Assembly: GCF_900116705.1 (NCBI RefSeq)
Contig: NZ_FPBP01000009.1
Location: forward strand, 62,001-126,000
Direction: 5' to 3'
DNA: 64,000 nt
Source of the DNA: Halomonas korlensis
GTDB lineage: Bacteria > Pseudomonadota > Gammaproteobacteria > Pseudomonadales > Halomonadaceae
Shown here one piece after another: positions 60,591 to 64,000 of this stretch (the stretch's first letter is position 1; every line of letters begins with the position of its first letter). The position numbers and the translations under genes were made by a program. The notes beneath the pieces were generated by a model, which searched no databases, was not told the origin of the DNA, and was given only the letters and a program-made list of their open reading frames with translations.

Positions 60591-61036
60591 GCCAGCGCAA
60601 GGTACTGGTGCTGCATGGCCCCAATCTCAACCTGCTGGGCACCCGCCAGCCGGAGATATACGGCTACGAGACACTGGATGATGTCAATAACGCCTTGCGC
60701 GAGAAGGCAGTCATGGATGGCTGGGAGCTGAACAGTCTTCAGAGCAACCATGAAGGCGAGCTGATCGATGCCATTCATGCGGCCCGACTCGACGGCACCC
60801 TGGCGATTATCATCAACCCGGCGGCCTATACCCACACCTCCGTGGCGATCCTTGATGCCCTTAACGCCTTCGAAGGCATTGTCTATGAGGTGCACATCTC
60901 CAATGTGCATCAGCGCGAGAGCTTTCGTCACCATTCCTATGTCTCGCTGCGCGCCAATGGCGTGATTGCCGGTCTCGGCACCCAGGGCTATCACGCCGCT
61001 CTGGACGCCGCGATCAAGAACGCCGACAAGGCCTGA
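60587..61036 (+). CDS. aroQ: type II 3-dehydroquinate dehydratase
   Basis: A 149-residue enzyme that converts 3-dehydroquinate to 3-dehydroshikimate. The family motifs [16 protein letters not shown] (with the active-site tyrosine), [28 protein letters not shown] and [16 protein letters not shown] are intact. In this operon it links quinate oxidation by the AroE-type enzyme to the dehydratase that makes protocatechuate. Its ATG overlaps the preceding stop. Confidence 0.96.
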   Translation: MSQRKVLVLHGPNLNLLGTRQPEIYGYETLDDVNNALREKAVMDGWELNSLQSNHEGELIDAIHAARLDGTLAIIINPAAYTHTSVAILDALNAFEGIVYEVHISNVHQRESFRHHSYVSLRANGVIAGLGTQGYHAALDAAIKNADKA

Positions 61037-61071
61037 GCCGGCCCAGGCTGCCGCTTTCCATCGTCCACTTC

Positions 61072-61098
61072 GACCCGCCGTATTACGGCGGGTCTTGT
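61072..61098 (+). terminator. intrinsic terminator after aroQ
   Basis: GACCCGCCG (61072-61080) and CGGCGGGTC (61086-61094) form a perfect 9-bp stem around TATTA, followed by TTGT. It would partly or fully end the enzyme transcript before the TRAP genes, which then need their own promoter in the next 140 bp. Confidence 0.8.
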
Positions 61099-61241
61099 GC
61101 CCCGAGATCGCGCCTGCAACGCTGCCTGGCTCCTCATGGCGGGTTCGGCGTACCCTAAAGACAGGTGCAGTTGCCGCGACCGATGACAGCTGTGTCTTGC
61201 CCAAGCGATGCACAAATAATAACCACTGCGGAGGACTCCCA

Positions 61242-62255
61242 ATGTTCAAGCCATTAGACGCTGGCATACCGGCTACGCTCGGTGCCCTGGTCCTTGTCAC
61301 AAGCACCCTGGCCCAGGCCGATACCATCCGCTTCGCCCATGTCGACCCCGATGACTGGCAGAGCTCCAAGAAGGGCGCAGCCGCGCACATGTTCAAGAGC
61401 GTTGTCGAGAGCGAAACCGAGCACAGCGTGGACATCTACCCCGCGGCCTCGCTGGGCGACGAAAACGAGTTGATCCAGCAGGCAATGGACGGTACCACCC
61501 AGGTGGTGATGGTCTCCGGGGCCATGTCGCAAATCTGCCCTGCCGCGGGGGTGTTGGATATTCCCTATATGTTCGAGACGCCACTAGTGGCCTGGCGGGT
61601 ACTCGACGGCGATTTCGGTGACGCCCTGGCTGAGCACTGCCTCGATCAGACCGGGCTGCGCACGCTGGGCTATGGCGAGACCGGGGTACGTCACTTCACC
61701 AACAGCGAGCGCGAGATCCGTACCCCTGAGGACATGAGTGGGCTCAAGCTCCGGGTTCAGGATATCCCGCTCTACGTGGAGATGGTCGAGGGGCTCGGCG
61801 CCGAGCCTACGCCGATTGCCTGGTCGGAGCTGCCGACCGCCCTGTCGACCGGCGTGGTGGATGGTCAGGAGAACCCGGTCGGGACTATCTACAACAATAA
61901 TTTACATGAACTGCAGGACTACCTGACGCTCGATGGCCATATCTACGCCGCCGACTTCCTGGTGATCAATGATGCCTACTTCAGCAGCCTCTCCGAGGCC
62001 GATCGCGAGGTGATCGAGCGCGCCGGAGTGCTGGCCGGCATGATGGGCCGCTCCATCCAGCAGTTTACTACCGCCCAAGGGCTCAAGGCCGTGCAGGAGG
62101 AGGGCATGCAGGTCTACAGCCCGACCCCCGACGAGCTCGCGCAGTTCCGCGAGCAGGCCCAGCCGCCGGTCATCGACTGGCTGGAAGCCGATCTGGGTGA
62201 TGAAGCCGAGTGGATCCAGCGTCTGCAGGACGCCGTGGCTGAAGCCACCGAGTGA
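61242..62255 (+). CDS. TRAP transporter substrate-binding protein (DctP family)
   Basis: A 337-residue periplasmic binding protein. The signal peptide is about residues 1-26 (cleaved near AQA-DTIR). The mature part follows the DctP pattern: IRFAHVDPDDWQSSKKGAAA, DIYPAASLGDENELIQQAMDG, and the ligand arginine in SGLKLRVQDIPLYVEM. GGAGGA is six bases before the ATG at 61242, which excludes the long upstream frame. Placed straight after quinate/shikimate catabolic genes, its ligand is probably quinate, shikimate, dehydroshikimate or a related hydroxycarboxylate. Confidence 0.92.
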   Translation: MFKPLDAGIPATLGALVLVTSTLAQADTIRFAHVDPDDWQSSKKGAAAHMFKSVVESETEHSVDIYPAASLGDENELIQQAMDGTTQVVMVSGAMSQICPAAGVLDIPYMFETPLVAWRVLDGDFGDALAEHCLDQTGLRTLGYGETGVRHFTNSEREIRTPEDMSGLKLRVQDIPLYVEMVEGLGAEPTPIAWSELPTALSTGVVDGQENPVGTIYNNNLHELQDYLTLDGHIYAADFLVINDAYFSSLSEADREVIERAGVLAGMMGRSIQQFTTAQGLKAVQEEGMQVYSPTPDELAQFREQAQPPVIDWLEADLGDEAEWIQRLQDAVAEATE

Positions 62256-62318
62256 TCGCTGGCTACGCCGTGCCGCCAGACGGCACGGCGTAGCCCTCTC
62301 CCTGGAGGCTCGAGATAC

Positions 62319-62873
62319 ATGGCAGCTATCTTCCAATCATTTCAGCGGCTGGCGGCGAGGGTCTTTGCTGGTGGCGCCGGCCTTTGTATGGCCATGATCT
62401 TCCTGATCATCTTTCTCAACGCCGTGGGACGCTACACCCTCGGCAGTTCACTGGCCTGGGGCGACCAGGTGCCGGTCTTCCTGGGAATCTACGGGGTCAT
62501 GTTCGGCATGGCGTTGGCCTATCTGCAGGATCGCCACGTGCGCCTGGGGGTGATCGTGGACTTCCTGTCGATACGCCTCCGCGAGGCCCTGTTTTTGCTC
62601 GTTGACCTGGCCGTGGTCCTGATCGGGGCGGTACTGGCCTGGTCGGGCTACTTGTTCATGTCCAGCCGCGGTGGCATGAGAATCTCGGGGCTCAACAGCA
62701 CTATTCGTAGCCTGCAAGAAGCGACAGGGCTAGAGGTCTTCAACGTGTTCGGCACCATGGCACCCTACCAGTTCGCCATTGTCCTGGGCGGAGGCATGCT
62801 TGCCGTGGCCGCGGCACTCAAGTTCATCGAGCGGCTTGGGGCCCTGCGTGCGACGACAGGCGAGGTGCCGTGA
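62319..62873 (+). CDS. TRAP transporter small permease (DctQ family)
   Basis: A 184-residue membrane protein with four predicted helices, including FLIIFLNAVGRYTLGSSLAWGDQVP, where the arginine and the following acidic residue are typical of DctQ. It lies 63 bp after the binding-protein gene and directly abuts the large-permease gene (one base between its stop and the next ATG, GTGAATG). Confidence 0.9.
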   Translation: MAAIFQSFQRLAARVFAGGAGLCMAMIFLIIFLNAVGRYTLGSSLAWGDQVPVFLGIYGVMFGMALAYLQDRHVRLGVIVDFLSIRLREALFLLVDLAVVLIGAVLAWSGYLFMSSRGGMRISGLNSTIRSLQEATGLEVFNVFGTMAPYQFAIVLGGGMLAVAAALKFIERLGALRATTGEVP

Positions 62874-64000
62874 ATGGTCTATCTCATCCTGCTGGTTAGC
62901 CTGGCCATCGGCGTACCGGTCGCCTTCGCCATCGTGGCGGCCCTGCTCTACTTCATGGCCGTGGGTGAACTCCCCTACCAGCTCGCCGCTGTGGCCACCC
63001 AGATGTTCTCCGGAATCAACTCCTTTGCCCTGTTGGCAATACCCCTGTTCATCCTGGCCGGGGAGCTGATGAACGAGAGCGGCATCACGGTACGAATCAT
63101 CGCCTTCTCCAAGATCCTGGTCGGAAGGCTCAGGGGCGGACTGGCTCACGTGAATATCTGGGCCTCGGTGATCTTCGCCGGGCTTTCCGGTTCGGCGGTG
63201 GCCGACACCTCGGCGCTGGGGCGGGTGTTCATCCCCGAGATGGAGAAGGAGGGTTATCCCCGTGATTTTGCAGCAGCGCTCACTGCGGCCTCGTCGGTGA
63301 TCGGCCCGATCATTCCTCCTAGTATTCCGGTGATCATCTATGCGCTGATCGTCAGCGGCGTCTCGGTGCCGGCGCTATTTCTGGCGGGTATCGTGCCGGG
63401 CCTCCTGCTGGCCATCTTCCTGTCAGGTTATGTAATGATCTTCGCGGGAAAGTACCAGAAACAGCCGACGGCACTGCCTACCCGAGAAAAGCGCAAGATC
63501 CTGCTTGAAGGGGTTATCCCGTTATTCATGCCGGTATTCGTGGTCGGCTCCATCCTGTTGGGCATTGTCACCCCTACCGAGGCGGCGGCCTTTGCCGTGG
63601 CTTATGCGCTGTTCGTGGGCATGGTGATTTTCCGCAAGATCCATCTCCGCGATCTGCCGAGCATCTTCACGCGCACCATGGTCGACACGGCCGTGATCAT
63701 GATCATTATTTCTGCAGTGGCTGCGGCCAACTGGCTGCTCACCTTCAACCGCGTGCCCAACATGCTCACCGACCTGACGTTGGCCTATATTGCATCGGAA
63801 TGGACCTTCCTCTTGGCAGTAATCGTACTGTTCCTGGTCGCGGGGCTCTTCCTGGAGGGGATTGCCGCCATGCTGGTGCTGGTGCCCATCCTGCACCCCA
63901 TCGCGGTGGGCATGGGGGTGGATCCGGTGCACTTCGGCATCATTGTCATCTTCAATCTGATGGTCGGATTGATCACTCCGCCCATGGGGCTCTGTCTGTT
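62874..64000 (+). CDS. TRAP transporter large permease (DctM family), 3' end outside window
   Basis: The frame from ATG at 62874 stays open to the window edge (375 codons). The product starts MVYLILLVSLAIGVPVAFAIV and contains GINSFALLAIPLFILAGELMNESGI, the ASVIFAGLSGSAVADTSALG block and SVIGPIIPPSIPVIIYAL, which are hallmarks of the TRAP large subunit. About 50 residues are missing at the C-terminus. It completes a TRAP system with the two preceding genes and probably serves the quinate/shikimate operon. Confidence 0.93.
   Translation, partial: MVYLILLVSLAIGVPVAFAIVAALLYFMAVGELPYQLAAVATQMFSGINSFALLAIPLFILAGELMNESGITVRIIAFSKILVGRLRGGLAHVNIWASVIFAGLSGSAVADTSALGRVFIPEMEKEGYPRDFAAALTAASSVIGPIIPPSIPVIIYALIVSGVSVPALFLAGIVPGLLLAIFLSGYVMIFAGKYQKQPTALPTREKRKILLEGVIPLFMPVFVVGSILLGIVTPTEAAAFAVAYALFVGMVIFRKIHLRDLPSIFTRTMVDTAVIMIIISAVAAANWLLTFNRVPNMLTDLTLAYIASEWTFLLAVIVLFLVAGLFLEGIAAMLVLVPILHPIAVGMGVDPVHFGIIVIFNLMVGLITPPMGLCL

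Overview
The window is 64 kb of GC-rich, gene-dense bacterial chromosome. The gene set points to a gammaproteobacterium, most likely a halophilic Halomonas-type (Halomonadaceae) organism: a FabY-type ketoacyl synthase next to coaD, tmcA, glnE, two TRAP systems, a napEFDABC cluster and catabolic operons for plant aromatics. The genus is an inference from gene content only. No rRNA, tRNA, CRISPR array, phage or intact insertion sequence was seen. The window cuts polA at its left edge and a TRAP large-permease gene at its right edge.

Layout. 1-5.9 kb: the 3' part of polA, then a rearranged Fe(III) ABC transporter (fbpA, fbpC and fbpB in three separate transcription units) with a strong Fur-box match. 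6-11.4 kb: an SDR, a histidinol-dehydrogenase-family enzyme of the HpsN type and a TRAP transporter, probably a sulfopropanediol-like uptake and oxidation operon. 11.7-17.4 kb: tmcA, pepD, dps and glycerate kinase, with three unrelated short tandem repeats around dps. 17.5-22.7 kb: two lipoproteins, a DUF1007/NicO (ZevAB-like) metal transport pair, a HIT protein, a TauE permease, an orphan entericidin-like lipoprotein, an acyl-CoA thioesterase and a DUF2171-like protein. 22.8-29.6 kb: an AtoE-type transporter, a DinF-type MATE pump, an AT-richer outer-membrane protein, a small exported protein, a ferredoxin, coaD and fabY. 29.8-38.4 kb: a TrmB-like methyltransferase, a LysR regulator divergent from a PACE plus SMR efflux pair, dacB, dgkA, glnE and ilvE.

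38.5-52 kb is the most unusual region. A ribose-type ABC importer with two different permeases leads into a tight operon of maleylacetate reductase, a TRZ/ATZ-type amidohydrolase, a 3-hydroxyisobutyrate-dehydrogenase-family enzyme, hydroxyquinol 1,2-dioxygenase, a RutE-type reductase and a TauE permease. It ends in a regulator-like protein that joins a winged helix-turn-helix to a complete family-1 solute-binding domain without a signal peptide. A convergent SDR follows. The enzymes imply a route through hydroxyquinol and maleylacetate to 3-oxoadipate, but the imported compound is unknown and no ring hydroxylase is present. The fused regulator resembles the SgrR layout with a different class of binding domain and is the best candidate here for an undescribed system.

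52.4-64 kb: a DUF4142 protein, the periplasmic nitrate reductase cluster napEFDABC, and a quinate/shikimate catabolic operon: a 3-dehydroshikimate dehydratase fused to a degenerate HPPD-like domain, an AroE-type dehydrogenase, type II dehydroquinase and a TRAP transporter. Many genes are coupled through ATGA or TTGA overlaps, and several starts were moved inward from the longest frame on the basis of Shine-Dalgarno spacing and family N-termini.
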